Source: a bacterium
GTDB taxonomy: Bacteria; Planctomycetota; UBA1135; GCA-002686595
Direction: 5' to 3'
Assembly: GCA_024226735.1 (NCBI GenBank)
Contig: JAAELL010000470.1
Location: 1-52,262, forward strand
Length of the DNA: 52,262 nt
In this document: piece after piece, positions 21,518 to 30,837 of the stretch
How the letters are laid out: each line of letters starts with the position of its first letter
Position numbering within the stretch: the first letter of the stretch is position 1
Notes under the pieces: model-generated
Databases searched by the model: none
The model's input: the letters and a program-made list of their open reading frames with translations, nothing else
What the model was told of the DNA's origin: nothing
Translations under genes and position numbers: made by a program

Positions 21518-22312
21518 ATGGCGACGCGCGTACGAATGGCGATGTCCCGCGCGACGGGTTGGCTGGCGGACCGTCACGTCCCCGGCCCGCTGCGCGGCCT
21601 GGTCTACAAGGGCTACTCCCGGTTCACGGGCGCGAACATCGGCGAGGCGCGCGGTCCGCTCGACATCTACCCGAGCCTGGGGGCGTTCTTCGTGCGCACG
21701 CTCGTCGAGGGCGCGCGGCCGATCGAGCAGGACCAGGACCTCTTCGTGTCCCCGGTCGACGGCGCGGTGCAGGCGACCTCGCCCGTCCAGGCCGGAACGA
21801 TTCTGCAGGCGAAAGGACGCAGCTACCCCGTGCGCGAGCTGCTCGCCGGCGTAGGCGCCGACGTCGAGCTCGAGGGCGGACAAGCCTGGACCCTCTACCT
21901 CGGTCCGAAGGACTACCACCGCATCCACTCGCCCGAGACCGGACGCATCAGCGAGGTGACCTGGGTGCCGGGCACGCGCTACTCGGTCGCGCCCGGCGTG
22001 CTCGCGAGGCGCACGGTCCTGCCGATCAACGAGCGCTGCGCACTGCGGCTCGACACCGAGCGCGGCCCGCTCCTGCTCGTACTCGTCGGCGCTCTGAACG
22101 TCGGCCGGATTCGAGTCGTCGGAGTCCAGCCGAACGCGTCGGGCCCGCTCTCCACGCCCCGCGCCGTCCAACGCGGCGAGGAGATCGCCCGCTTCGAGAT
22201 GGGCTCGACGGTCGTCGTGATCGCGCCACCGGGCGGTCCGCGCCCGAGCGCCATGGCCGTGCCGGGCACCCCCGTCCGCCTCGGCCGCCCGATCGGGCGC
22301 TACCCGGAATGA
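21518..22312 (+). CDS. psd: Phosphatidylserine decarboxylase family protein
   Basis: 264-residue member of the pyruvoyl decarboxylase family that makes phosphatidylethanolamine from phosphatidylserine. Matching parts: FFVRTLVEGARPIEQD, VSPVDGAV, YLGPKDYHRIHSPETGRI, LVLVGALNVGRI, and EMGSTVVVI near the C-terminus, where the Gly-Ser of the GST motif is the self-cleavage site creating the pyruvoyl group. Length fits the short bacterial form. Its stop overlaps the next gene's ATG (ATGA), so the two are translationally coupled. Confidence 0.9.
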   Translation: MATRVRMAMSRATGWLADRHVPGPLRGLVYKGYSRFTGANIGEARGPLDIYPSLGAFFVRTLVEGARPIEQDQDLFVSPVDGAVQATSPVQAGTILQAKGRSYPVRELLAGVGADVELEGGQAWTLYLGPKDYHRIHSPETGRISEVTWVPGTRYSVAPGVLARRTVLPINERCALRLDTERGPLLLVLVGALNVGRIRVVGVQPNASGPLSTPRAVQRGEEIARFEMGSTVVVIAPPGGPRPSAMAVPGTPVRLGRPIGRYPE

Positions 22313-22914
22313 GCCTGTCGGAGAAAGAGGTGCGGCTCGTCCAGCTCGTCGCCACGATCGTGCTCGGCAAGTGGGAGCGCGTGACCGAGCTGCGCCACGG
22401 CGCGCCGAGCGGAGAGCCGGACCGCGAGTGGCGCGAAGCCGTCCTGCAGACACACCTCTTCGCCGGCTTCCCGCGCCTCGTCGAGGCCTACGGAGTGCTC
22501 GCCCACGCCGGCGGCCTCGGCGCCCTCGAACCGGGCGAGACCCGCTCCGAGCCCGACCTGCCCGACCGCGGCGCCGAGCTCTTCGAGACGATCTACGGCG
22601 AACAGACGGACCTCGTGCGCGATACGCTCGAGAACCACCATCCGGACTTCGCGCGCTGGATCGCCGGACACGCGTACGGACGCGTGTTGACGCGACCGGG
22701 GCTGTCGGCGGCGAAGCGCGAGTTGTGCGCGGTTGCGGCGCTGGTGGCGCTGGGACAGGATCGCCAGCTCGCGAGCCACGCGCGCGGGGCAGTGCGGTGC
22801 GGGGCGACACCGGAGAGCGTGATGGGCGTCGTCGATGCGATCGCAGGCGACGTCAGCCCCGAGCGGATCGAGCGCGCGCGGAACGTCGTGGTGCGCTTCG
22901 GACGCGGCGAGTAG
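22309..22914 (+). CDS. Carboxymuconolactone decarboxylase-like (AhpD-fold) protein
   Basis: 201 residues. The segment with KRELCAVAALVALGQDRQL, then a His followed by ARGAVRCGATPESVM, matches the helical CMD/AhpD-fold motif. The AhpD CxxC redox pair is absent, so peroxide-reducing activity is unlikely; true substrates of this group are often unknown. The N-terminal 80 residues fit the same helical fold. ATG 22309 overlaps the psd stop by four bases; no other start fits the reading frame better. Confidence 0.72.
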   Translation: MSLSEKEVRLVQLVATIVLGKWERVTELRHGAPSGEPDREWREAVLQTHLFAGFPRLVEAYGVLAHAGGLGALEPGETRSEPDLPDRGAELFETIYGEQTDLVRDTLENHHPDFARWIAGHAYGRVLTRPGLSAAKRELCAVAALVALGQDRQLASHARGAVRCGATPESVMGVVDAIAGDVSPERIERARNVVVRFGRGE

Positions 22915-23001
22915 GCGGCGCCCCTCACGGGGCAGATGCGCTATCGTCGGAGCATGGGAGACGCCCACCACAAGACGGAGCTGCTCGCGCCGGGCCAGCC
23001 C

Positions 23002-26000
23002 CTACCGCGGCTTGCGCAGCTTCTTCCCCTCCAGCACCACGCGCGTCACCCGCAGCGGCATCTGCGACCGCAATACGAAGTCCGCCTCTTCGTCCGACAC
23101 CCTTCCCGGGAAGCGTCCGAGGTCCTTTCCGTCGAGTGTCACCCCGACGATGTTCTTCTGCTGCCGCCAGACGCTCAACTCGAGCACGTGCGGCTCGTTG
23201 GGCCGGAAGCCGCCGAACACGGCGCCCCTCTTGCGCTGCTTGTCGGCGCGCGCGAGGGTGAGCAGGTCCGTGGGGCCCAGCTTGTCCTCGACCAGCATCC
23301 TCGGACCCGCCGGGTCGTCGTGGAAGAGGAAGTGATACCCACCGAACGAGACGAAGACGTCGTTCTCGAGACTGCGCGTGCCCGACTCGCCGACCTCGGC
23401 GAACTCGAGCCGTAGGGTCAGCTTGCGGTCGAGGTCGAGCGGGGCGCGTAGCGGTAGGCGTACGGCGTGCGCGTCGGACAAGAGGTCTTCGTCGGCGACG
23501 ATCGCCTCGGAGAGCCACAGCTCCCCCGCGCTCACCATCCACGGTTCGCCGACGATCCACGCCCCCGCCGTGCCCTCCGCGAAGGTCCATTCGAGGGTGA
23601 CATCGAGCGGTCCGGACTCGCGCTTCCCATCCGGCGCGTACACGTCGTCGATGCTCGCCGCCTGCACGGTCAACGCCGCCTCCTGCTTGTCGAGGAAGTG
23701 CCGGTCAGCGAGGGTCAGGAGGTCGTCGAACTCCTCGCGAATCTCCTCGATGTCGCGTCGGATCCGCATCGGCGTGTTGCCGAGGTCGAGCTCGACGTTG
23801 CGGCGCACGTAGATGATGAGAGCGTCGAGCCGCCTGCGCCGGGCGCGGGCCTCGGTGCCGCGCTCGTCGAGGGCCGCTTCGACGCGTCCGCGCAGGTCGG
23901 CGAGTAGGGAGTCGTCGGCGAGGCGGCCGAGCGGCAACGCCAGCCGCGCACCTTCGTAGTCCCCCTCGTAGTAGCGGAAGAGCGCCTGCAGGAGCCGATC
24001 CTCGGGATCGTGCTCGTCGAGCGCCGCGAGGAGCTCGATGTCCGGTGCTTCGAGGACGAGGCCGCTCGCCTCGGGGGACCGACGGGATCCATGGTCCCTG
24101 CGCGCCGCGGCCGGTCGGCGCAGGAAGAGCCGTTCAGCCGAGAGGCCGCCGCGCCGCAAGAGCTCGAAACCGAGGCGGTCGGGGTCCGCTCCCGCGCGCA
24201 CTTCGCCCTCGTGCTCGATGCCGGAGAAACGCGGCGCGAAGCTCTGCTTGTGCCGGTCGCGGACACCGTTCGCGGCGCGCCGGATCAGGTCTTCGAGCAG
24301 CCGGCACTCCCGTTCACGCAGCTCCATCGCGACCCGCATCGACTCACGCCACGGGTCCTTGAGCGCACGGTTCCACAGGTTGGCAGCCGCGCTGTAGTCC
24401 CGCTGCTGGCACAGCCGCTCCGCGTGGCCCTCGTCACGCGCGAAGCCGAACTGCGCGGCGCGCTCCTGCTCCTCGACCTCCGCCGCGACGAGGCGCGCGC
24501 GCGCGGCCTCCATCTCGCGGCGCGAGCCCCAGTCCCACTCCGGCAGAATCTGCTCGGCGTCGACCTTGCGTTTCTCCAGCTCGCTCTCGAACGACTCCTC
24601 GAGTTTCTGCGGAATGTCGCGCTCGAGCTCGGGAATGCGCGCGAGCAACGCGTCTTCAGTCGTTCGAACGAACGAGCGCAGCTTGCCCTCGACGACCTCC
24701 CAGCTGTGCTCGAGCCGCTGCTCGTCCTCGCGCAGCTCGGCGTCGAGAACCGCCAGAATCTCGGCGACCTGTACGGTGCCGAGCCCCGTCACGTCGGCGC
24801 GCGACGCCTCGAGCCACACGCGCCGATCGGCGGTGAGCAATGCGCGCGCGGACCGCCAGCGGTTCTCGTCGAGGTGCTCGAGGAGCGGTCCGCGGACCGT
24901 GCTCTTGTAGTGCGCCTTCAACACGCGCGACGCCTCGTCGACGACCGCGGCGCGCACGCGACCGAGCTGCTCGCGGCGGCCCGAGCGCCACGTCTCGAGG
25001 CTGCGACCGAGCGCGGGATCCGGAAGAGCGGGAAGCGAGCCGAAGCCCGTGCGCGCGAGGAGCTCGCGGTTCATGCCGCCCGTCAACAACGCGCGCGCGG
25101 CGGCGAAGTTGCGAGCTTCGAGCGCCTCCTCGAACTCGAGCTCGAGGTCCGCCGTCACCTCCCCCAACTCGGATCCGAGCGCCGAACGCACCTCCGCCTC
25201 GAAGCTCGCCGCAGCCGCGCCGCGCCGCTCCGCGTACGGGCCGCTCGGATCGAGCAGCGCCAGCGCGCGCAGCGCGCGCGCGTGCGACAGCTCGCCACCA
25301 GCGAAGCGCGCGCGCATGTCCTCGAGCGCCTCCCAGCGCGAGAACGACTCCTGCCCGGAATCGGACCGCCAGGGCTTTGCCCAGAGGAGCACCAAACCAG
25401 CCGCGATCACGAGCCCACCCGCCGCGAGCGCGGCGCGCCGCAGCCGTTCCGCGCGCTCGGTCGAGCGCACCGGATCGAGCGCGCTCGCCCGCACCTCGGG
25501 ACTGCGTCGCTCGCGGATGCGCTCGAGGTCGCGCGCGAGCTCCACGGGCTCCTGGTAGCGGCGACCCGGCTCGCGGGTCAAGCACTTGCGGATCACGAGC
25601 GCCATGCCCTTCGACAGCTCGGGCCGCAGCTGGCGCGGGTCGGGGATGCGCTCGTGCAGTACGCCGGAGAGGATCTCGGCGACGCTCGCGCCCTCGAACG
25701 GCGGCTTGCCGGTCAACGACTGAAAGAGGGTCGCGCCGAGCGACCAGATGTCGGAGCGCACGTCCGCGCGCGTCGAATCGATCGCTTGCTCGGGGCTGAT
25801 GAAGTGTGGCGTGCCGAGCGTGCCGCCCGGCTTGGTCAGCATCGGATCGTCCTCGGCGAACGCGAGCCCGAGGTCGACGAGCCGCGCGTTGCCGTGCATG
25901 TCGATCAGGATGTTGCCGGGCTTGATGTCGCGGTGCACGACGCCGCCCTGGTGCGCGTGCTGGAGCGCGTCGCAGAGCGGAATGAACAGGCGCAGCGCCT

Positions 26001-26499
26001 CGCGCTCGCCGAGCGTGCCGCGCTCCTGCACGCGCTCCGCCAGCGAGATTCCCTCGACGAGCTCCATCGCGTACCACCAGCGCCCGTCGGTCTCGCCCAT
26101 GTCGATGGCCGAGATGATGCTGGGGTGGGCGAGCCGGGCCGCGGTGCGCGCCTCGCGCTGGAGCCGGCGCACGGCGCGCTTGGAGCCGACGAGCTCGGAG
26201 TGCAGCACCTTCAGCGCGACGGGGCGGTCGACGGCGAGCTGGACGGCGCTGTACACGACGCCGGTCGCGCCGCGCCCGAGGTAGCCCTCGACGCGGTAGC
26301 CCTCGATGCGCGGAAAGCCGGCGAAGACCTTCGACGGAGTCTCGACGGCGGCCGGAGCCGATTCGCCCTCGACCCGCTCGCCTTCGGCCGCGCCCTCCGG
26401 CTCCTGCGCCGGCTCCTGGGCAGGCTCGTCTACCGGCCGCGCTTCTTCCGACGCTTCTTCAGCGTCTTGCTCATGTTTTCCAGGAACCATTTCCTCCAT
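23002..26499 (-). CDS. Membrane Ser/Thr protein kinase with large C-terminal extracytoplasmic region
   Basis: 1165 residues. An acidic, Glu/Pro-rich N-terminus (1-60) precedes a complete kinase domain (about 67-330): glycine loop LGRGATGVVY, Lys97, catalytic HRDIKPGN at 189-196, DLG at 209-211 in place of DFG, and SPEQ. One transmembrane helix at about 356-373 leads to a long helical, charged region with coiled-coil potential and a C-terminal beta-rich domain (about 970-1165) resembling LamG/concanavalin-like folds (EWTFAEGTAGAW, LTLRLEFAEVG). The start is ATG 26499, giving a 70-base overlap with the upstream gene; ATG 26490 is possible. The open frame extends further upstream, but that part is antisense-like Arg/Gly-rich sequence. 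Confidence 0.88.
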   Translation of the reverse strand: MEEMVPGKHEQDAEEASEEARPVDEPAQEPAQEPEGAAEGERVEGESAPAAVETPSKVFAGFPRIEGYRVEGYLGRGATGVVYSAVQLAVDRPVALKVLHSELVGSKRAVRRLQREARTAARLAHPSIISAIDMGETDGRWWYAMELVEGISLAERVQERGTLGEREALRLFIPLCDALQHAHQGGVVHRDIKPGNILIDMHGNARLVDLGLAFAEDDPMLTKPGGTLGTPHFISPEQAIDSTRADVRSDIWSLGATLFQSLTGKPPFEGASVAEILSGVLHERIPDPRQLRPELSKGMALVIRKCLTREPGRRYQEPVELARDLERIRERRSPEVRASALDPVRSTERAERLRRAALAAGGLVIAAGLVLLWAKPWRSDSGQESFSRWEALEDMRARFAGGELSHARALRALALLDPSGPYAERRGAAAASFEAEVRSALGSELGEVTADLELEFEEALEARNFAAARALLTGGMNRELLARTGFGSLPALPDPALGRSLETWRSGRREQLGRVRAAVVDEASRVLKAHYKSTVRGPLLEHLDENRWRSARALLTADRRVWLEASRADVTGLGTVQVAEILAVLDAELREDEQRLEHSWEVVEGKLRSFVRTTEDALLARIPELERDIPQKLEESFESELEKRKVDAEQILPEWDWGSRREMEAARARLVAAEVEEQERAAQFGFARDEGHAERLCQQRDYSAAANLWNRALKDPWRESMRVAMELRERECRLLEDLIRRAANGVRDRHKQSFAPRFSGIEHEGEVRAGADPDRLGFELLRRGGLSAERLFLRRPAAARRDHGSRRSPEASGLVLEAPDIELLAALDEHDPEDRLLQALFRYYEGDYEGARLALPLGRLADDSLLADLRGRVEAALDERGTEARARRRRLDALIIYVRRNVELDLGNTPMRIRRDIEEIREEFDDLLTLADRHFLDKQEAALTVQAASIDDVYAPDGKRESGPLDVTLEWTFAEGTAGAWIVGEPWMVSAGELWLSEAIVADEDLLSDAHAVRLPLRAPLDLDRKLTLRLEFAEVGESGTRSLENDVFVSFGGYHFLFHDDPAGPRMLVEDKLGPTDLLTLARADKQRKRGAVFGGFRPNEPHVLELSVWRQQKNIVGVTLDGKDLGRFPGRVSDEEADFVLRSQMPLRVTRVVLEGKKLRKPR

Positions 26500-28061
26500 G
26501 CCTGATCGGCCTCTCTCCAATTCAGCTGAACCGCCGCCTGGAACGCCTTGTCGTAGCGCCCCTGACGGTCGATTCCCTTGAGAATCACGCGCTGCGGCGG
26601 CGCGGGCGCGGTCGCGCGCAACGTGTCGTGGAAGCGGCGGATCGCGCCCTCTCCCTGCTTGTCGAGCCACAGGGTGACCGCCATGCCCATCGCGATGTCG
26701 ATCATGTTCAGCTCGCCGATCTGCTTCTGCGCGAGCTTGTCGAAGCTCGCGATGCGTGGATCCTTGGCCTCCAGCGCCTCCACGAGCGCCTGCGCCCACG
26801 TGCCCTTGCGGAACTCCTTGGTGTCGAACGTGAACTCGACGCGCTTGGTCGAGGTGGCGCCGCCCGTGTCGTAGCCGGGCTGGTGCGCGATGCAGAACAC
26901 GGCGTTGCGGCCGTGCAGCTTGAACTCGAAGAGCGACGAGAAGCCCTCGTCGTACCAGGGCGGCAGCAGCTTGCCGTCGTAGCCCGTCCGGTTCAGGAGC
27001 AGGTGGCCCCAGTGGTGGTAGCTGTGCCCCGCGAGGTCGTCCATCGGGCGCCCCATCACGCGCGCGCTGGAGAGACAGAACGGATCCCAGTAAACGAAGC
27101 CGTGCGTCTTCTTGATCGCGTCCGCCCAGCCCGGCGGCACGGTCGAGCTCAAGGACGCGAGGTAGTCGGTCGCCTCGACGTAGGGGCTCGAGTCGCGGTC
27201 GTACACGTAGAACTCGGCGAGCCGTCCACCGAGGAGCTCCAGCCCCGGCTCGGTGCCGAACATCGTGTCGAACGCGCCGCGCCCACCCTCGAGCGTCTGC
27301 AGGATCGGGTCGAGGAACGCCGCGCCGAACGGTCCCGCGATGGAGACGTTCGGGCCGGTGAGGACCTCCCCGCTAGCGCCGTGCTCGGTGAGCACTTTCG
27401 TCGCGTGCTCCTCGGCCGTCGCGCGCGCGATGCCGATCCATTCTCCATCCTTGAGCACGAAGCCCTGCGCTCTCTTCAGGTCCGCCTCGCTCAGCCAGCG
27501 GCCCTCGTAGTACGTCAGCCCCTGATCGAGCTTCTCCTTCTCCTCGATCGTGACCCACTCGCCCTCGTGCTTGACGAGCCCGCGCTTGCGCATGTCGGCC
27601 GCCTCGTCGGCCAGCTTGCGCGCGTCGCGGTCCTTGGGTGTCATCCACTCGTCCTTGTACTTGACGTTGCCGAGCCACTCGTTCGCCCCGTCGTGCTGGG
27701 AGTCGAGCTTGACGACCTTCTTCATCGCCTTGCGCGCCTCGGGGCGCAGCTTCTGCTCGGCGGCCCAGTTGCCGACTCCGAAGAAGTCGGCCGCGGACTT
27801 CGCCTTCTCCCAGCGCAGCTGGAACTCCTGCCGCGGGGTGTTTCCGCGCTCGATCGTGCGGATCTCGGAGCGCGGGAAGGTCAAGCGGCCGAGCGCCGAG
27901 TCGACGACGACCTCGGCCTGGGTCTCCTTGACGATCTTGCCCTCGATGCGGCGGCCGTCCTTCATCAGGAGCAGATCGCACAGGGCTGGCGGGGCCAAGA
28001 GGACACCGGCGAGGACGACGAGGACTGCGGCGAGCGCGTTGCGGATGGGGAAATGGGGCAT
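26430..28061 (-). CDS. Secreted peptidase-like protein (DUF1570-type)
   Basis: 543 residues with a clear signal peptide (about 1-28, ending ALC). A small Sm/SH3-like module (KDGRRIEGKIVKET) and repeated Trp motifs (EGEWVT, YEGRWLS, DGEWIG) follow. The last 250 residues resemble DUF1570/gluzincin-like proteins: AGHSYHHWGHLLLNR, then LPPWYDEGFSSLFEF. The canonical HExxH is not intact (HHWGH), so zinc peptidase activity is uncertain. The C-terminus is very basic (KTLKKRRKKRGR). It overlaps the kinase start by 70 bases, suggesting coupled translation. Confidence 0.8.
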   Translation of the reverse strand: MPHFPIRNALAAVLVVLAGVLLAPPALCDLLLMKDGRRIEGKIVKETQAEVVVDSALGRLTFPRSEIRTIERGNTPRQEFQLRWEKAKSAADFFGVGNWAAEQKLRPEARKAMKKVVKLDSQHDGANEWLGNVKYKDEWMTPKDRDARKLADEAADMRKRGLVKHEGEWVTIEEKEKLDQGLTYYEGRWLSEADLKRAQGFVLKDGEWIGIARATAEEHATKVLTEHGASGEVLTGPNVSIAGPFGAAFLDPILQTLEGGRGAFDTMFGTEPGLELLGGRLAEFYVYDRDSSPYVEATDYLASLSSTVPPGWADAIKKTHGFVYWDPFCLSSARVMGRPMDDLAGHSYHHWGHLLLNRTGYDGKLLPPWYDEGFSSLFEFKLHGRNAVFCIAHQPGYDTGGATSTKRVEFTFDTKEFRKGTWAQALVEALEAKDPRIASFDKLAQKQIGELNMIDIAMGMAVTLWLDKQGEGAIRRFHDTLRATAPAPPQRVILKGIDRQGRYDKAFQAAVQLNWREADQAWRKWFLENMSKTLKKRRKKRGR

Positions 28062-28125
28062 CGGATCGGGGGCTGGGTGGGGCGAGCCCCCTTTATAGCT
28101 GGCTATCCCCGCGGGCCCCCGGGGT

Positions 28126-30135
28126 TTACTCCTCCCCCGCCGCTTTGTCGCGTTTCTTGATCAAGCCGTACTTCTCGAGCTTGCGCTGCAGGGCGAAGCG
28201 GCTGATGCCGAGCGCCTGGCTCGCCTTGCTCTTGTTGCCGCCGGCCTGGGCGAGGGCGGCTTCGATCGAGCGCTTCTCGAGGTCGGCGACGGCGGTCTTG
28301 ATGTCGCCCGACTGGGCCAGCGGCGCCCCGCCGAGGGACTTGCCGCTGGCGCTGCGCCCCTCGCGCACCGCGTCGGAGAGGTGCTCGAGGCGCACCTCGT
28401 CGCGGGCGAGCACGACGAGCCGGCGCATCTCGTTCTCCAGCTCGCGCACGTTGCCGGGCCAATCGTGGGACACGAGCGTCGCCATGACGTCGTGGGCGAG
28501 GATCGGCGCCTCGCGTCCGGCCTCGCGCGCGGCGCGGGCGAGCAGGTGCTCGGCGAGCAGCGGCACGTCGTCGCGGCGCTCGCGCAGACCGGGGAGGTTC
28601 ACCGCCAGAACGGCCATGCGGTAGTAGAGATCCTCGCGGAAGGTGCCCTCGCGCACCATCTCCTCGAGGTCGCGGTGGCTCGCGGCGAGCACGCGCACGT
28701 CGACCTTGACGATGCGGTCCGAACCGAGCACGCGAAACTCGCCTTCCTGCAGGACGCGCAGGAGCTTCTTCTGCATCTCGGGGCTCATGTCGCCGATTTC
28801 GTCGAGGAAGAGCGTCCCCCCGTCGGCCTGCTCGAGCAGGCCCTTCTTCGACTTGTACGCGCCGGTGAACGCGCCCTTGGCGTGGCCGAAGAGCTCCGAC
28901 TCCAGCAGGGTGTCGGGCAGCGCCGCGCAGTTCTCGGTGACGAACGCCTTCTCCTTGCGCGCCCCGTTGTAGTGGATCGCCTTGGCGATCAGCTCCTTGC
29001 CCGTCCCGCTCTCGCCGTGGATGAGGACCGACAGGTCGCACTCGATGATGCGGTCGAGCTTCTGGAAGATCGTACGCATCGCGTCGGAGGCGCCGACGAT
29101 CGCCGTGTAGTCGTAGCGCCCACGCTCGCGCCCCAGCTCCGCACGCACGACGGCGAGCTCGGAGCCCTGGTCGCGCACCTTGCGGCCGAGCCGCTCGTTG
29201 AGGCGCTCGATCTGTCGCCGCGACTCCTGCAGGCGGTGGTTGCGCTCGCGCAGCTCGGCGACGTGGTGCGCGTTGCGGATCGCGATCGCGGCCTGGCCGG
29301 CGAAGAGCTCGACGAGCTCGAGATCGCCCTCGTTGAACGCGCCGAACTGCAGGCGGTTGTCGACGTACAAGACGCCCTCGATGCGCCCATCGGCCTCGAT
29401 CGGGAGGCACATGACCGAGCGCAGGCGCAGGTCCTCGACGCTCGCCATGCCGTCGAAGCGGTCGTCCTGGGCGGCGTCGAGCGAAAGGACCGGCTTGCGG
29501 CCCTTGACGACCTTGCCAGCGATCCCCATCGAGAGGCGCGAGCGCGGCACGACGATGTCGGAGTGGTCGAAGCTGCGCGCGACGTTGACGGTCATGTCGT
29601 TCACGTCCGGCGTCGCCCCGGCCTCGGGGTGGCGCGCGCGGTCGATCAACAGGACGAAACCGCGCTCGCCTCCGACGAGCGCGACCGCGGAGTCGACGAT
29701 GAGCCGCAGGAGCGGCAGGAGTTCGGTCTCCTTGACCAGCTCGCGCGTGATCTTGGCGAACACACGCAGGTTCTCGCGTTCGCGCTTGGCCTCACCCGAG
29801 AGCGTCCGCATCCCGATCGCATCCTCGCCGACCGTCAGCTCGGCGGACTCGGTCGACTCGTCGGGGATCAGGATCTTGACGCCGCAGATGCCGATCTCGT
29901 CACCGGGCGAGAGCAGCTTGCGGTCGACCTTCTCGCCGTTGACCGACGTCCCGTTGGCCGAGCCGAGGTCGATGATCCACGCCTGGCCGTTTTGGGCCTC
30001 GATGCGGCTGTGGTGACGCGAGACGCGGGTGTTGGCGAGCCGCAGGTCGTTCTCGAGGGAGCGGCCGATGCGGATGACGGGCAGGTCGAGCTCCAGGTCG
30101 GTGCGGATCCCTTCCTCGACGACGGTGAATTTCAT
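28126..30135 (-). CDS. Sigma54-dependent regulator with FHA, GAF, AAA+ and Fis domains
   Basis: 669-residue transcription activator. Order: FHA domain (about 1-100; IRIGRSLENDLRL, VSRHHSRI, GSANGTSVNG), GAF domain (about 130-300), coiled linker, AAA+ domain with Walker A GESGTGKE, sigma54-contacting loop GAFTGA, Walker B GTLFLDEIG, and a C-terminal Fis-type HTH (SKASQALGISRFALQRKLEK). The FHA domain should read phospho-threonine, plausibly from the neighbouring Ser/Thr kinase (inference). No conserved phosphorylatable receiver domain is present. ATG 30135 is preferred over an upstream ATG at 30201, since MKFTVVEEGIRTDLEL is the usual FHA start. Confidence 0.93.
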   Translation of the reverse strand: MKFTVVEEGIRTDLELDLPVIRIGRSLENDLRLANTRVSRHHSRIEAQNGQAWIIDLGSANGTSVNGEKVDRKLLSPGDEIGICGVKILIPDESTESAELTVGEDAIGMRTLSGEAKRERENLRVFAKITRELVKETELLPLLRLIVDSAVALVGGERGFVLLIDRARHPEAGATPDVNDMTVNVARSFDHSDIVVPRSRLSMGIAGKVVKGRKPVLSLDAAQDDRFDGMASVEDLRLRSVMCLPIEADGRIEGVLYVDNRLQFGAFNEGDLELVELFAGQAAIAIRNAHHVAELRERNHRLQESRRQIERLNERLGRKVRDQGSELAVVRAELGRERGRYDYTAIVGASDAMRTIFQKLDRIIECDLSVLIHGESGTGKELIAKAIHYNGARKEKAFVTENCAALPDTLLESELFGHAKGAFTGAYKSKKGLLEQADGGTLFLDEIGDMSPEMQKKLLRVLQEGEFRVLGSDRIVKVDVRVLAASHRDLEEMVREGTFREDLYYRMAVLAVNLPGLRERRDDVPLLAEHLLARAAREAGREAPILAHDVMATLVSHDWPGNVRELENEMRRLVVLARDEVRLEHLSDAVREGRSASGKSLGGAPLAQSGDIKTAVADLEKRSIEAALAQAGGNKSKASQALGISRFALQRKLEKYGLIKKRDKAAGEE

Positions 30136-30265
30136 GCGTGCGGACTCTCGGATCTCGGCCGGAGCGTGCACAAACGCACACCCCACGCTCTTCATACCCA
30201 CTGCGACTGTTCGGTAACCGCACAGGCGGCACTGGAGGGCCTAAGCGTTTATGATTTCGAATCTT

Positions 30266-30724
30266 ATGAGCACCGAACCCTGGTACGAGGCTGGGCTGCG
30301 CTTCGGCTGCACCCACTGCGGCAACTGCTGCAAGAGCCACGGGGAGTACGCCTACATCTACTTGATGGAGCCGGAAGTCGAGGCGATCGCCGAGCACCTG
30401 GGCCTGGAGGTCGAGGTGTTCCGCGAGCGCCACACCGAAGTCGACGAGGGCTGGACGGTCATCAGGACGAGCAGGAGCGCGTCGACCTCGTCCTCGCGGG
30501 CGTGCCCGTTCCTGGCGGAGGACAATCGCTGCGGGATCTATCCGGTGCGTCCGGTGCAGTGCAGGACGTGGCCGTTCTGGGACGAGAACCTGAGGCGCAA
30601 GACCACCTGGGAGGGCCCAGTCCGAGACACCTGTCCCGGGATCGGAGAGGGCCGGCTCTACACCGCGGACGAAATCGAGACGATCGCGCGCGGCAACGAG
30701 GAGTGGTACGCGGATCAGGATTGA
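30266..30724 (+). CDS. YkgJ-family cysteine-cluster protein
   Basis: 152 residues of the UPF0153/YkgJ family. The cluster CTHCGNCC near the N-terminus, ACPFLAED, CGIYPVRPVQCRTWPFW and the C-terminal DTCPGIGEG are the expected Fe- or Zn-binding pattern. The biochemical role is unknown. The start MSTEPWYEAG (ATG 30266) is chosen; ATG 30251 would add five residues. It is divergent from the sigma54 regulator, with a 130-base gap containing TATGAT at 30250-30255, a possible -10 very close to the start codon. Confidence 0.85.
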   Translation: MSTEPWYEAGLRFGCTHCGNCCKSHGEYAYIYLMEPEVEAIAEHLGLEVEVFRERHTEVDEGWTVIRTSRSASTSSSRACPFLAEDNRCGIYPVRPVQCRTWPFWDENLRRKTTWEGPVRDTCPGIGEGRLYTADEIETIARGNEEWYADQD

Positions 30725-30837
30725 CCCTCGGTTGACGGGTCTCTCGAACGACGCCCGTCGCGCTTTGGGCGAGATGCGATTAGAAACGAGGGTCTGAATT
30801 GGCTCTTCGTATCCCCCTAGAACAGGAATTCGCCCTC

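Noticed and set aside
24010..26505. 831-codon plus-strand open frame opposite the kinase gene
   Set aside because: Fully antisense to the kinase gene, with the same shadow composition as other antisense frames.
26500..26799. N-terminal extension of the Ser/Thr kinase to 26799
   Set aside because: This stretch overlaps the secreted peptidase-like gene in another frame and reads as Arg/Gly-rich shadow; ATG 26499 gives an acidic N-terminus followed by the kinase domain.
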